DNA of 64,000 nt, from the NCBI GenBank assembly GCA_027422505.1, contig JAPQWV010000357.1, forward strand, positions 248,001 to 312,000. Reading direction: 5' to 3'. This DNA comes from Craterostigma plantagineum. Its lineage: Eukaryota; Streptophyta; Magnoliopsida; Lamiales; Linderniaceae. The notes beneath the pieces are model-generated. The model saw only the letters and a list, made by a program, of their open reading frames with translations. It had not been told where the DNA came from and made no database searches. A program made the position numbers and the translations under genes. Position 1 is the first letter of the stretch. The number at the start of each line of letters is the position of its first letter. Shown here piece after piece: positions 31,864 through 44,700 of this stretch.

Positions 31864-34397
31864 TGTAATACCCGTAAAATTAATACGGGATTATTTTGTA
31901 ATGTTCGGAATTAATGAAGATGATTTTCGAACGAAATCGGATTTTTGGGACCGAGCCGAAAATGTTGGTTGGGCCGAAATCGATTAGGAAGTCCAAGAAA
32001 TAAAACATCAAATTGTAGTAGAGCCCAAATTAAATTATCAAAGCCCAAGACAAGTAGTTGGCCCAAATAAATTAAATAAAGGGATAGGGACAAGCTTCCT
32101 TAAACTAAGGGAAGCCCACGCCTAGTGCCATACTTTTATTAGATATTTTGCATAAAATAATCATTATTTGGCTAAGGGAAAAACGTGGTAATTGAGAAGG
32201 AAACCTCACTTACAAACCCTTCAAACCAACGTGAATAAGGAGAAGAAAAAGGGAATTTTCTTGGCAAGCTTGATCGATTTTCTCAACCTTGGGAATTGTC
32301 TAAACGAGCTTAGGAGGTAAGGATTATACATATAACTTATTAACCCTCCATAAGTTTACGGATTTTTATATTTTACACGGCTTAGTGATGGGTCGAAATT
32401 GAAGCATAGAGGGTGACGAGAGGAGCTGACTTTTGGTGGGATCAAGTCGAGCATCAAGCTAGGGAATTAGTCTAAATTAAGCTTGGAGGATAGGTAGGTG
32501 GTTTTAAACCCCTACTACCCGTATGATTTTCCTCAAATTCTTTAGAATTCGTTTAGAAGGCCACTCGAGTTTTAAAGATGAAGTTTTATGATTCTTATAA
32601 TTTTCGTGGTATGTTTGTTATGTGTTTTAACGTGATTTTGGACTCAATATATGAGTTCATGAGATGGATGATTTGATCGATGTGTATGTGACGAAGAACA
32701 TGTTTGAATTTCTGAAAAATGTCGAAGTCTGTAAAAGATGTCGAAGCCTCATAAATGTCGAGACCATGATTTCTGAAAAATGTCGAAACCTCTTGAAAAA
32801 TGTCGAGGCCTCTAACAAAAATGTCGATATCTTATACGAAATGTCGAAACTTTTATAGAATGTCGATATAATGTAAATGTCGAGACACAAGAAAATGCCG
32901 AGTCTTACTTAAAAATGTCGAGTTCTGGTGAAATAGAAAATGTCGAGTTCTTACTTAAAAATGTCGAGTTCTAGTAAAATAGAAAATGTCGAGCTCATCA
33001 TTCCTTGTAAAAGTCGACATCATTGTAAAATGTCGTGGCACATAATTAAACAAAGAATAAATGTCGAAATTCTCACACAATGTCGAGACTCTCAAAACAA
33101 CTATAAATGTCGATATACAAACCTTAGAAATGTCAAGTCCCTTCACTATACATATCGACTTTTATCAATTATGCAGCTCGACATCTTTGTAATAGGTAAC
33201 TCGACATCCATTATAATTCATCTCGAAATCCATCTATTAATTATCTCGACATTTTTCTACTGCACAACTTAAATCGCCCGACTTTTACCAAAAACCCTAA
33301 CACAGTATCCAAATATTTTAAATAAATGGTTTTAAGCCCAAATCACTTTTAAATAAAATATTTTCGTACTATAACATATATTTTCGGGTCAACCCATATT
33401 TTAAATTATAAAAATATTATTTTTGGAATTTCGAACCATCGGCCTAGTATCGGATTTTAATAAAATATAATATTTTCCGTGTTTTACTATTTACTATTGT
33501 ATGAAGTGTGATGTGTTCATGTGATTGAATTTTATGTGCATATCACGACATGCACGGGTGAGAGTGATGATGATGTACCGTATTCATACGGCGACTCCTT
33601 ACGGTGTCGGATGAGTGGGGTAGAGTTACTGATGTTGGTAGTCAGGTCTAGACTCGATAGGGCACCTGGTGGGAGAGGGGGTTTGCGACACCCATCTACT
33701 CGGGATTGAGCCACCCGAGGTGTACACCACCGATATTTTATTGGCTCAGGGACGGCAGACAGATGTGAGATTCCTGTCTACCTGGGTAGTGGTAGACTAC
33801 TCGGGGAGTTACACCAAGGTGTAACACCGTCGGGTTGAGATTGTGTGCGGATGGAGCGACCCGGCGAGGCCGGCGTGGGCTACCGCATGATTATGGCGTA
33901 CCTTGCCATGCGCGCGTGGGTGCCGAGTCTAGCCTAGGGCCCTGATATGTGATGAGACGTAAGATAGGTCGAGCGTGCATATTTCATGTGTGAGGACATG
34001 GGATTGGGTTGAGTGCACGCACGCATATGCATTGCATGTTTTTACTGCCACCTACTGGGCGTTTTTGCTCAGGGTTTTATTTTATAGGTGAGACTGCGCC
34101 CGGCACCGATGGGTGTCAGGGTTAGCTGTACGCGGGCTGGCGGCGGTGACTCCACGGGCTTTTGAGGGCGGAGCGGTACATGGGACGCGACCTGTGGAGA
34201 GGCGTAGTTTAGTTTAGTCGGGTTAGATTTTGGGGCTTCGGCCCGGTGTGTAAATATGACGTTTTTTTTGTAAAACCCGACCTTTGATATGAAATGTAAA
34301 TTATTTTATTAAAAGTTTTTTTTTATAAATGGGGTCCTCCGCGACTTCTGTTGCGGAAATCCGCCAATTATTCTAATTAGGAAGTAGGGTCGCAACA
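31864..34397 (+). repeat. G1 3' LTR
   Basis: 2534-bp partner of 24647-27184, ending GGGTCGCAACA. The motif array is duplicated at about 32693-33255, with a few motif words changed (for example ATGCCGAG for ATGTCGAG). Confidence 0.95.
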
Positions 34398-34402
34398 GCG
34401 GC

Positions 34403-35027
34403 CCACAGAGATCCATGTGTATTAGTTCCAAAGGTCGAGAAGTAGACGCAATTTGCTTGACATGATGAGATGCTCGCTTCATTTTTCCTAATTGACATGC
34501 CGAACACTGATGCTCCCTTTGTAGTAGTATAGTTGGAAGACCGTGAGCCAACTTTTTCGTAGTAGCCGTTGAAGAGCTTTCATATTCAGATGAGACAGTC
34601 ATTGATGCCATAGGCTGTTCCTCTGTAAATCAATCTGAGAGATGAGGCATACAGCTGTCGAGGGCCGCACGGACGTCAGGTTGGTCGTGTAAAGATTGGA
34701 TTTCCGAAGTCCTTGAAGGAGTTCTGTGTCCTGACCATCCAAAATTCTGCACCGGTCAGTATGAAAGACCACCTGGAACCCATTGTCACAGAACTGGCCT
34801 ATCCTGAACAAGTTATGGCGGAGCCCTTCGACATACGAAACATCCTTTGTTGTCAGATTCTCCAGAATGATATCTCCAATTCCAAGAATTGAAGCTGAGT
34901 CATTGTTTTCGAATCTAACTTTGCCGTTTGGTCGGTCTTTGTAGTTGCTCAACAGCTCTTGATTACCAGTCATGTGTGTGGAGCAACCAGAGTCGGGATA
35001 CCACACATGATGGATCTGCAAAAACAA
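34403..35027 (-). pseudogene. E5 second protease/integrase fragment, proximal part
   Basis: 35027-34599 encodes the start of a copia pol: HHVWYPDSGCSTHMTGNQ with the protease Asp-Ser-Gly motif, LLSNYKDRPNGKVRF, and the GAG-pre-integrase region (VEGLRHNLFRIGQFC, LWHQ). After a frame break 34611-34403 gives the integrase zinc-binding region (HQCSACQLGKMKRASHH) and LELIHMDLCGPL with the first catalytic Asp. It continues at 24641 beyond G1. It is a second, diverged copy of 38773-37400 in the same element. Confidence 0.8.
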
Positions 35028-35505
35028 TTTAGAGAGCTTTAGGTACCCACTTAAGCATGGGTCCTCTCAGATTAGCAGATTTTGTTTTGGGTTCAGATAT
35101 GATTCCTAAATTTTTATTTGGTGGAGTTTTAATAGCCCATTCCACTTTCGAAGAAGTGGGTTTGGGTTTTGCCTCTATAGGAGACTTGGCCTTTTCGGCT
35201 TTTGTCGTCCTAGACGGAGATTTAGGAACCCATTTGGGTTGAACCTTGCAGGGAAGGTTAATTTCAGCACGTACAAATGCTTTGGAAGGTTTGACCGAGG
35301 AAAAGATCTTTTCTTGTGATAATCTCCTAAGGTGCTTGGGGGATAATCTTTATGGGATACCTTAGGTGAGTACAGGCATGTACAGCGCCATAAGCTTTCT
35401 TTATGGCTGGATCTTGTTTCCTACGGGTCTTCCTTGTGGCATTTGTTTCAGAATGATTATTGGTAATTTTTGAGGTAGAGCCTATTTCGAAATTGTCACT
35501 TCTAA
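35028..35505 (-). pseudogene. E5 second gag-tail fragment
   Basis: Minus-strand, homologous to 38775-39240: it carries the KWVPKS-type motifs and the Lys/Ser/Pro-rich tail that precedes the protease. It is joined at about 35505-35555 to RNase H by roughly 45 bp of other sequence, which resembles 49050-49082 of E6. No complete ORF. Confidence 0.65.
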
Positions 35506-35554
35506 TTCTTGTTCGTTCTCGTGCCGATACCGCGCTCCTTTTCTCTTAATCCCA

Positions 35555-36060
35555 AAGTACATGTCAATGGTGCCTTTTTCTACGTGATCTTTGATAAAGT
35601 GATATCTAATGTCTATGTGTTTCGTGCGTGAATGGTGAACAGGATTACACATAATTGCGATGGCACTTTGGCTATCATTATGGGTATGTTATTCAAATTG
35701 TACACATAATCGTGAAGCTGAGTTCGCATCCATAGCATCTGGGAGCAACAGCTGTAGGCTGCGACGTATTCAGCTTCAGCCGTCGAAGTTGAGACGCAAT
35801 TTTGCTTTTTGGATGACCAGCAGACTAGCTTTTCGCCTAGAAATTAAGCGCCACCGGAGGTGCTTTCCTGTCCATTCGGCACCTTGCATAATCAGCGTCA
35901 GTGTAGCCAATAAGTTTGAAGTTCGTGCCTTTAGGATACCATAGTCCTAAGGTAGTCGTGCCCTTAAGGTAGCGAAGAATACGCTTCACCGCGAGCATGT
36001 GGGATTCTTGGGATCGGCTTGGAAGCGGGCACAAAGAAAAGTGGCAAACATAATATCCGG
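35555..36060 (-). pseudogene. E5 RNase H, C-terminus missing
   Basis: 36034-35837 reads SHMLAVKRILRYLKGTTTLG and GYTDADYARCRMDRK, the standard copia RT-to-RNase H junction. The remainder in other frames includes the Asp/Ser motif region and IKDHVEKG near 35570. The normal C-terminal QVADIFTKAL block is absent because the sequence jumps to a gag tail. Confidence 0.75.
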
Positions 36061-36990
36061 CCGGCTAGAAGTGAGGTAGAGGAAAGATCCAATTATGCTG
36101 CAATAGTGTGATGTCGATCGATTTTCCTGTGGGATCGGCATCCAACTTGCAACTTGTTGACATGGGAGTGCTGAGAGGCTTGCTCTAATCTTGATGGAAT
36201 CTTTTCAGGATGTCCTTAATATATTTTGTTTGACTTATAAATATCCCATCATCGAGCTGCCTGACTTGAAGTCATAGGAAAAATTGCATCTATCCCATGT
36301 GGCTCATTTCGAATTTACGCTTCATGAGATCTCCAAGCTTCTTGCAAAGCCGTGGATTTGTTGAACCGAAAATGATGTCGTCGACGTAAACTTGAACGAC
36401 CATCAGATCCTTGTCTTGCCATTTGATGAATAGGGTCGTATCGATTGTTCCTCGAATAAATCCAGACATTACGAGGAAGTCACTCAGGACATCATACCAA
36501 GCACGTGGGGATTGTTTTAGTCCGTAGAGAGCTTTATCCAATCGATAGACGTGATAGGGATGTTCTTGATCAATGAAGTCGTCAGGCGGAGCGACATAGA
36601 CTTCTTCTTTAAGTACGCCATTGAGAAAGGCGGTTTTAACGTCCATTTGATAGACCTTGAAGGCTTTATGAGCCGCGTAAGCCAATAAGGGACTGATGGC
36701 TTCAATTCGGGCAACAGGAGCATACGTCGTAGTCAATGCCTTCCTGTTGTTGTATCCCTTAGCAACTAATCGTGCCTTGTTCCTGATCACTTCGCCATCT
36801 TCATTCTTTTTATTCTTAAATACCCATTTTGTTCCAATGACAGTTTTTCCATGGGGACGGGATACTAATTTCCACACTTGAAGACGTTCGAATTGCTTGA
36901 TTTCCTCTTACATTGCAATAATCCAATCCGAGTCTTGTAGTGCGTCTGCTACCTTAGTAGGCTCATTTTGGCTTAAGAAACAGCTGAAAA
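36061..36990 (-). pseudogene. E5 reverse transcriptase
   Basis: Best part 36877-36290 (195 codons): [66 protein letters not shown] and the catalytic [11 protein letters not shown]. It continues in broken frames to about 36061 (RT thumb). The core motifs are intact, but the flanks are frameshifted and the region has an in-frame stop near 36910. Confidence 0.85.
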
Positions 36991-38773
36991 GACTGTGTCG
37001 ATGTCGTGTCCTTACTCTGCTCTAAGGATCGCCAATTATCTGATCAAATGGGTGAGCTCTAGTCCACTTGCGCTCATGTGGCAAGGCTGAAGATGATGCA
37101 TCAGCCAGTTGTGGATCCAGATTTCCAATTATCTCCGGTTGTTCATTTGTGTGATGAAGTTCCAAATCTGCACTAGGAGGGAGCGACTCTGATGATTCTT
37201 CCTCAACACTCACGATAGGTTCTTCATTGTTTTGTGGCAAATCTGAATCGGGTGAGGTAGTGACTGTTGAAGAACTTGGTACATCGGCCTCGTCGGGTGT
37301 ATGATTGACGATGACAGGCGGATGTAGAGGCTCAAAGAGGGAATCCAAGTCTTCTAACACAAGTCTTAGAGCTTCGTCTGGCGGTGACTGCGGAGTTATT
37401 GCCATCTTCTGTCGGCTTTGTGCCAACACACCAGTGAATACGGGTTCTGAGATGTTGTTTTCAGAAGCCAACGAGTTGAGCACGGGTCCTGAACTGTTTG
37501 TTCAGAAGCCATCTCGTTCACTTCGTGAAAAGTGACGTTGTAGCTTTCCTTAATCGTGTGAGTGGACTTGATGTATACTCGGTACGCTTTTGATGTTGAA
37601 GAATAACCGACGAAAGTTGCTTCGAGTGCTTTAGGGTCGAACTTTGCACGTTGCTCTCTGTCGTTCGCCACAAAGCACTTGCACCCGGAGACTTTAAAGA
37701 ATGAGATGTTGGGTACTCTCTTATTTACAATCTCGTACGGAGTTTTGTTGAAGCGTTTGTGAACCACCGTCCTGTTTTGGGTAAAACAGGCGGTATTTAC
37801 TGCTTCAGCCCGAATAAAGTGTGGAAGGCTAGAATGGATCAGCATTGTACGAGCGGCTTCCACTAGAGTTCTGTTTTTCCTTTCAACGACCCCATTTTGT
37901 TGTGGTGTTTTTGCGGTTGAGAATTGTTGACTTATTCCAAGTTTTTGATAAACTCACTGAGATATTGATCTTGAACTCAGTGCCGGTTGTCTGTTCGAAT
38001 AACTTGATTAGTCTGTTGCAGCAGATTCTGAGTAGTGTTCACAAAGTTGATAATCAAGTCCCCTGTCTCACTTTGGTTCGGAGGAACTTTATCCAAGTGT
38101 GCGAGAGAAGTCATCGACGATTACTAATACGTACTTGCGTCCATTGATACTCTGTGTCTGCATTGGCCCACAGAGGTCCATGTGGATTAGTTCCAATGGT
38201 CGAGAGGTAGACACAATTTTCTTGACTTGATGAGATGCTCGCTTTATGTTTCCTAATTGACATGCCGAACAATGATGCTCCTTTTGTAGTAGTATGGTTG
38301 GAAGACCGTGAACCAACTTTTTCGTAGAAAGGCGTTGGAGAGCTTTCAAATTTAGATGAGACATTTGTTGATGCCATAAACTGTTCCTCTGTACAACAGT
38401 CTGAGAGATGAGGCATACAACTGTCGAGGGCCGCACAGACGTCAGGTTGATCGTGTAAAGATTGGATTTCCGAAGTCCGAAGAGGAGTTCTGTGTCCTTA
38501 CTGTCCAAAATTCTGCATCGGTCAGCGTGGAAGACCACTTGAAATCCTTTATCACAAAACTGGCCTATGCTGAACAAGTTATGGCGGAGGCCTTCGACAT
38601 AAGAGACATCTTTTATCGTCAGATTTTCCAAGAATGGGAGCTGAGTCATTGTTTCCGAATCTGACTTTGCCGTTTGGTCGGTCTTTGTAGTTGCTCAGCA
38701 GCTCTTGATTTCCAGCCATGTGTGTGTAGCAACCAGAGTTGAGGTACCACACATGATGGATCTGCAAAGACAA
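36991..38773 (-). pseudogene. E5 protease and integrase
   Basis: 38773-38579: HHVWYLNSGCYTHMAGNQ, where the protease DSGCS has become NSGCY, so the catalytic Asp is lost. 38649-38089: GAG-pre-integrase and zinc-binding region, LELIHMDLCGP and YVLVIVDDFSR. 37863-37396: later integrase, VEAARTMLIHSSLPHF and GCKCFVANDREQRAKFDPK. 37483-37022: acidic linker ending KWTRAHPFDQIIGDP, which normally joins integrase to RT. At least three frame breaks. Confidence 0.82.
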
Positions 38774-41098
38774 GTTAGGGAGCTTTAGGTACCCACTTAA
38801 GCATGGGTCCTCTAAGATTAGCAGATATAGATTTAGGTTTGGATACGGTTCCTAAATTATTGCTTGAGGGAGTTTTAATCACCCATTTCACTTTTGGAGA
38901 AGTGGGTTTGGGTGTAGCCTCTTTAGGTGACTTGGCCTTTTCGGCGTTTGTCGTCCTAGGCGGAGATTTAGGAATCCATGTGGGTTGAACCTTGCAGGGA
39001 ATGTTAATTTCATCACGTACAAATGCTTTGGTAGGCTTGACTGAGGAAAAGATCTTTTCTTTTGATAATCTCCTAAGGTGCTTGGGGGACTCAATCTTTA
39101 CGGGATACCTTAGGTGAGTACAGGCATGCACAGCGCCATACGTTTTTTTATGGCTGGATCTTGTTTCCTACGGGTCTTCCTAGTGGCATTTGTTTTAGAA
39201 TGGCTAATTTTAGCTTCAGATGTAGAGCCAATTTCGAAACTAGTGCTTCTAAAAATGGTAGGCTGTAGAATACATGTAGAAGCAGCTATTTGAAGCGAAG
39301 AAATGACTCTTTTATTTCTACGAGTGTCATTTATTTGTAGAGAAGGAGCAACATTCTTAGATATACTCGAATCTACTAGCTCCTTCTTAATACTAGACAC
39401 TCTCGCCTTCGGTTCTAGTGCTTGCCCTACGCTCCCTGTAGACGTAGGTAAAATATATTTATTCTTAGCACTTTTAACAGAATTATCAATGCACTTTTGA
39501 TCTTTCGAAGGTGTTTTTTTTATTTTCTGCATAGTAGGGTGAGAGGTATTTGGGAGGGTCAGGAAGCTTTGAGATTTTCCATCTCTTTTAAGAACTTTTT
39601 CTTTTCAGCTTCGAAATTCTCTCTTTCTTATCAAATTTAGCTTGAGCTTCCTCTATCTGTTTTATTATAGGAGGTCTGTAGAGAGAATTTTTATAATGAA
39701 CGTTTTTGACTTCCTCGTAGTGTGTTTGAGATTCATGAGGTTGAACTAAATCACAGACATGTGTTAAAGATGGTTTCATATTTTTGTCTCTTTCATCTGT
39801 GTAGTCAATGGGGATTTCATGCCCATGTGAGGCTCTACTCTTAGACGAATCTGAAGTACTTTGTTTTGTCGCTTCAGTGAAATTTCTAAGAGATGTTACT
39901 CCTAAACTCATGTTCTTAATATCATATATTTCTTTCTTCCGTAGAACACGTGGATTAGTGAAACCTATGCTTCTATTGGATTATAGAATTCTGTATCCTT
40001 GGGCTGGTTTAGAAATATCGTCTGCTCAGAATGTTCCCTATGCGTAAGAATATCATCTAATTTCTTAATTTTTGCATATATAAACTTCTTGCGTTCCTCA
40101 CCTAGGAGAGCATAATTATTTTCTACCGTCAGTTTAGCGGCTTGGCAGGCATCAAGTTCCGCACTAAGCTCACTAACCTTCGCATTAGATATTTCTAATT
40201 GAGCTTCTAAGTTAGTAATCTTAGTGGTAGCTTCGGTTATCCTACAAGTTAGTAATCTTAGAAGCTCACTAACCAAGCAATTGTAGTTATTTGCTAGCCT
40301 ATCTTCTAATTCCTTAATCTTTTCGCTATGCTGTCCTATTTGAGGTTGACTAGTCTCTCTAGAATGTACGCTCTTTTGTATTAAGTTCTTCTATTTTAGC
40401 ACTAGAGCTTCTAAGTTCTGATTCGAGACTATTTATCTTCTCCTGAGACCTAGAAAGTTTATCCTCTACTTCCTTAATACTTTTCTGCTCACATTTCATG
40501 ATAGCATATTGTTTTTGATATGATTCTAACATGGTCAATAATGTGGATGAAGAGTCTACCTCTTGTGATGAGGTGGATGCGTTATCTTCGTCATTCTGGT
40601 TGGATGTTTCGGCGTCGCTGTCGTCGTCAATTAGGATCTTGGTCATGCTTCGGCGTAGCAAATTGAGCAAGATTCTCGTCTTCAGAGCTAGACGTGTTTT
40701 CGAGCCAATGGTCATGCTTTGCCATGAGGGCTACTCCTGCTTCCTTCTGCTTCGTGAGTTGAAGCTTCTTTGAGTAGTAATTAGGATCTCTTTTCTTGGG
40801 AAGAGTGCATTCTCTCGTAAAATGACCAGGTTTCCCACAGTTGAATCACTTGTTGGGCTCTTTCGTATTCTTGACTTCGGAGCTCTCTGGTGCATGTTCC
40901 TTGTTCTTAGAGCTTGAGGTCCGAAGTTTGTTGGCCGAGGATGAGGGCTTCTTCTTGAAGTATTTCTTGCTCATCATTTTTCCGATTAAGGCCAACTGCT
41001 TCCCTAGTGCCTTCTTGCTTGGCTCGACGTCTGATTCTGATTTTTCTTCGGACTCTGATGAGGAGGGAGGCCTAACGATCCATCTCTTCTTTGCTCCT
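38774..41098 (-). pseudogene. gag: E5 gag, N-terminal domain deleted
   Basis: Minus-strand gag in several frames. The zinc knuckle near 40850-40800 reads FNCGKPGHFTREC, but its first Cys codon is a stop (TGA). Coiled-coil parts: 40715-40359 (KQYAIMKCEQKSIKEVEDKL, SQEKINSLESELRSS) and 40276-39965 (TNLEAQLEISNAKVSEL, then EQTIFLNQPKDTEFYNP). The basic tail 39532-38775 ends in KWVPKAP. The capsid-like domain seen in E1 is missing: sequence jumps at about 41098 from the hinge to the gag start region, a deletion of roughly 0.7 kb. Confidence 0.8.
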
Positions 41099-41149
41099 TT
41101 TTTATTGACGAAGGATCTTCGTTTGTTGTTTTGATGGATTTGAGCGATG

Positions 41150-42110
41150 TTATGTGCTTCACAAGTAGCAAATTAGTTAGTAGCGTATGATATTAAAGCA
41201 GTCGAGAATTATTTTCGATTCTATCTTTAGATTTTTTATCGAAAATAATTCAGTCGTGATTGAAATGTATCACTGTTCTCGTGCGAGAAAGAGAAAATTT
41301 TCGAGCGAGAAAAATTTGTGCAAAAACTTTCGATCGAGATAAATCTTTTAATCGTGATTTTATTTCGACAGCAAGAAACAGTACTTAAGGTAGGTTTCTC
41401 GCTTAGTCAGAATAAATTCATTGACCGAAAAAGTTTTTCGAGCGCAAGTAATTTTCGCTTTGTCAAACCGTATTAGTTTTGACCGAAAAAAATTTCGACG
41501 GTAAGTTTTGCGAGCGCCAAGGTCAAAATAGGTCTTCGTCGAAAAAGTTTTTCACTAAGTAGCACTCGAAAAATTCTTCTACTAAAATCGTTCTTAGTAA
41601 AGACGATTTTTGTGCTGACTTATTGTTCTGATTGATAAAAATTTTCGCGCGGAGTTTTGTGATCGAGAAATTTCTGCTATCAAAAACTTTAGCGAGAAAA
41701 ATTGAAGTTCCGCGAATGATATCAGTACCCTAATTAACCCTGATTCAACCAAAAACGATGAATTAGACTATAAAATCGCAAGTTTCTGCTCGTAATCAGA
41801 AGTTTGATTTGCACGAACAGACAATTAAACACATTATGAAGCAAAATATGTCAATTTTAATCAAAATCAAACTGTGTTCAAGTTTGTTCTTCGTGCGAAC
41901 AGTAACGATTCAAATCTGATCTATTCTGCTCAATTGATATTCAAATTGATACGGATCTAATCGCCATCGATTTCTATTGATAGAACAAACACAGAAACAT
42001 CAAAATCAAATCAAATACGCACAGAATTAGGCAATTCAGATCGAAAAACTATTTCGCGCCAAAACTGTTCTTCACGTGAACAGTTCCAGAATATAAATTT
42101 CGATTCAAAA
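41150..42110 (-). repeat. E5 leader motif array
   Basis: Non-coding leader with TTTTCGAGCGAGAAA, CGATCGAGATAAATC, TTCTCGCTTAG and related words, homologous to the E1 leader 1735-2640 without the E1 insertion. No gene. Confidence 0.8.
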
Positions 42111-42123
42111 CAGAACGAATCTT

Positions 42124-42134
42124 CTCTGATACCA
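42124..42134 (-). other. E5 primer-binding site (tRNA-Met)
   Basis: CTCTGATACCA, two bases inside the 5' LTR. Confidence 0.93.
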
Positions 42135-42136
42135 AT

Positions 42137-42482
42137 TGTTAGGTCCCCGTTTGTCAATACAATCAATCCTAGACAAGAATTCTAAGGAAATCGATTAGAA
42201 TTTTGAAATATGAATTTCGATCGAAAACCTTCACTCGAAGAACACGAGAGAGTTCCTTTAGTGTGAGAAAGTCTTGCTGTTTCTCTCTCTAGAATTGAAC
42301 TCGGCAGCCTTTCGGATTGATTATCTAATTTTCTTGTCTATTTCTCAATGTGTGTACAACTATTTATACCAAACAAACTTGGTATATATCAAACTAGTCC
42401 TAATCTAAGGACTACTATTCGTAAGCCCCTAATTACAAGGACAACTAATGAAATCAAGCACAATTAAAATTGATACTCTACA
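42137..42482 (-). repeat. E5 5' LTR
   Basis: 346-bp partner of 22415-22744; followed by the TSD CACTC. Confidence 0.93.
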
Positions 42483-42487
42483 CACTC

Positions 42488-43226
42488 TTTTAATTTCTCA
42501 ATGTTTGTTGTGAGTTGAGCATTCCTCGTGTGCGTTTTTCTCCTTCTTTTGTCATTTTTTTCTTTGTCCCCCTCCTTTTCTTGAACTAATATTGCGTCAA
42601 AATCATTAAATTGTCGGTTGAAGCCATAAAGGGGTTTCAATTTAAGAAAAGGAATTCGGAGAAAGCTCAAAATGGATGACTAAAGGCAATATTCAAGGAA
42701 TGAAAATTTAGATTCGCCAAGAGAGGAGTTTCCTAAGTGCCCTAATCATGTTCACAACGATCTATTACACGGCAAGTATGAAGCCGAGAATCACAAGTTA
42801 ATGACAAGCAATTAATGTGTGACTCACTCAAGAAAAGATCCAGCGAGAGTAATAAAAAGGCTAGAATCCTCACTTATAAGAAGTGGTTTTGTGTCTTAGT
42901 GGAACAAACTCAATACCTAAGTGACACAAGAATGCGACTTAGACTGACAAAATTTAAGCAAGAATCAGTCTTATGTCAGTGAATTCTACTCGTGACGTAG
43001 ATCGAGCATCCTAAAGATATCGTCATACCCCTAATATTATACTTATATGTATAATAATAATTTTTTCATTGTATTATTAATTATTTATTATTATTATTAT
43101 TATTTTGTTATTTATATATATATATATTTTTTAATTAAAAATTTCATGCAAGATATAACATTTTTAAGTATAGAAAACACATAGCATAGAATACGAGAAA
43201 GCACATAGGATCATATTGTGCACAAA
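42488..43226. other. E3 spacer, non-coding
   Basis: No convincing gene. It includes an AT-rich low-complexity stretch (43045-43135 with TTA and TA runs). The 68-codon minus-strand frame at 42670-42464 crosses the E5 boundary, so it is not an old gene. Confidence 0.6.
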
Positions 43227-44700
43227 TCACGGAAGGTTCAACATGCCTAATTTTCCGACAAGGAATTGGAATTGTTTTTCATGCAAAGCCTTGGTGAAAA
43301 TGTCGGCTACTTGATATTCCTTTTTCACAAAATACATGTCAGTCGTGCCTTTTTCTACGTGATCTTTGATGAAGTGATACCGTATGTCTATGTGTTTTGT
43401 GCGTGAGTGGTGAACAGGATTGCATGTAATCGCAATGGCACTTTGGCTATCGCTATAAGTGAGTATATTATTTGGATTGTGCCCATAATCGCGAAGCTGA
43501 GTCCTCATCCATAGCATTTGCGAGCAACAACTGGCAGTCGCGACGTATTCTGCCTCAACCGTCGATGTTGAGACGCAGTTCTGCTTTTTGGATGACCAGC
43601 AGACTAGTTTTTCGCCTAAAAATTGGGCGCCACCGGATGTGCTTTTCTTGTCCATTCGGCAACCAGCTCAGCGTCAGTATAGCCAATTAACTTGAAATTT
43701 GTTTCTTTAGGATACCATAGTCCTCTAAAGTGGCGGTGCCCTTAAGGTAACGTAGAATTCGCTTCACCGCAAGCATGTGAGATTCTTTGGGATCGGCTTG
43801 GAAACGGGCACATAAACATGTGGCAAACAAGATATCTGGTCGGCTTGAGGTGAGATAAAGAAGAGAGCCGATGATGCTGCGATACAATGTAATGTCGACC
43901 CTGTGGGATTGGCATCTAACTTGCAGCTTGTGGACATGGGAGTGCTGAGTGGCATGCTCTGATCTTGTTGAAATTCTTCAAGATGTCCTTGATGTATTTA
44001 GTCTGACTGATGAATATCCCATCATCGAGCTGCCGTGGATTTGTTGATCCGAATATGATGTCGTCTACATAAACTTGGACGTCTTGCCATTTTATGAAGA
44101 GGGTCGTATCGATCGTTCATCGGATAATAAGGATTTTACGAGGAAATCGCTCAAGACGTCATACCAAGCGCGTGGAGCTTGTTCAGTCCGTAGAGAGAAG
44201 CTTTTTCCAATCGATAGACGTGATCAGGATATTTTTGATCTACAAAGCCTTCTGGCTGAGCGACGTAGACTTCCTCTTTTAGTACGCCATTGAGAAAGGC
44301 GGTCTTTACATCCATTTGGTAGACTTGGAAGTCTTTATGAGCCGCATAAGCCAGGAAGAGACGAATGGCTTTGCATCGGGCAACGAGAGCATATGTCTCG
44401 TCGTAGTCAATTCCTTCCTGTTGGTGATAGCCCTCGCAACCAATCTAGCTTTATTCCTAATCACTTCGCCATCTTCATTCTTTTTGTTTTTAAATACACA
44501 TTCGTTCCGATGATTGTTTTCCATGCGGACGGCATACTAGGTCCAGACTTGAAGACGCTCAAATTGGTTGATTTCATCTTGCATTGCTATTACCCAATCC
44601 GGGTCTTTTAGTGCGTCTGCTACCTTAGTTGGCTCGTTTTGGCTTACGAATCAGCTGAATAAACTGTGTTGGTGACGTGTTCGTACTCCACGTGAAGGAT
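43227..44700 (-). pseudogene. E3 RNase H and reverse transcriptase
   Basis: 43655-43227 is an uninterrupted RNase H end: DKKSTSGGAQFLGEKLVCWS, STVEAEYVATASCCSQMLWM and the pol C-terminus DIFTKALHEKQFQFLVGKLG...NLP with stop. 43887-43687 holds MYRSIIGSLLYLTSSRPDIL. RT remnants: [13 protein letters not shown] near 44090-44040 with a deletion of about 100 bp just after it, and [20 protein letters not shown] near 44500. Several frameshifts; RT dead. Confidence 0.82.

Larger units (their letters stand above)
24647..34397 (+). mobile_element. G1: chromovirus-type Ty3/gypsy (Tekay/Del-like), nearly complete
   Basis: 9751-bp element on the plus strand with LTRs of 2538 and 2534 bp and a perfect TSD GCGGC (24642-24646, 34398-34402). 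It has a tRNA-Met PBS, gag, a pol of order protease-RT-RNase H-integrase-chromodomain, and a PPT. By eye the LTRs differ at about 20 substitutions and 3 small indels, just under 1 percent, so the insertion is recent. It split the integrase fragment of E5. Confidence 0.95.
22415..42482 (-). mobile_element. E5: mosaic Sirevirus-like copia element
   Basis: Minus-strand element with LTRs 22415-22744 and 42137-42482 and a perfect TSD CACTC (22410-22414, 42483-42487), inserted in the E3 spacer. Without the nested G1 it is about 10.3 kb. Order on the minus strand: LTR, PBS, leader array, gag without capsid domain, protease, integrase, RT, RNase H. Then, unexpectedly, a second gag tail-protease-integrase fragment, a CG-motif spacer, part of the accessory ORF, PPT and LTR. 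Confidence 0.88.
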
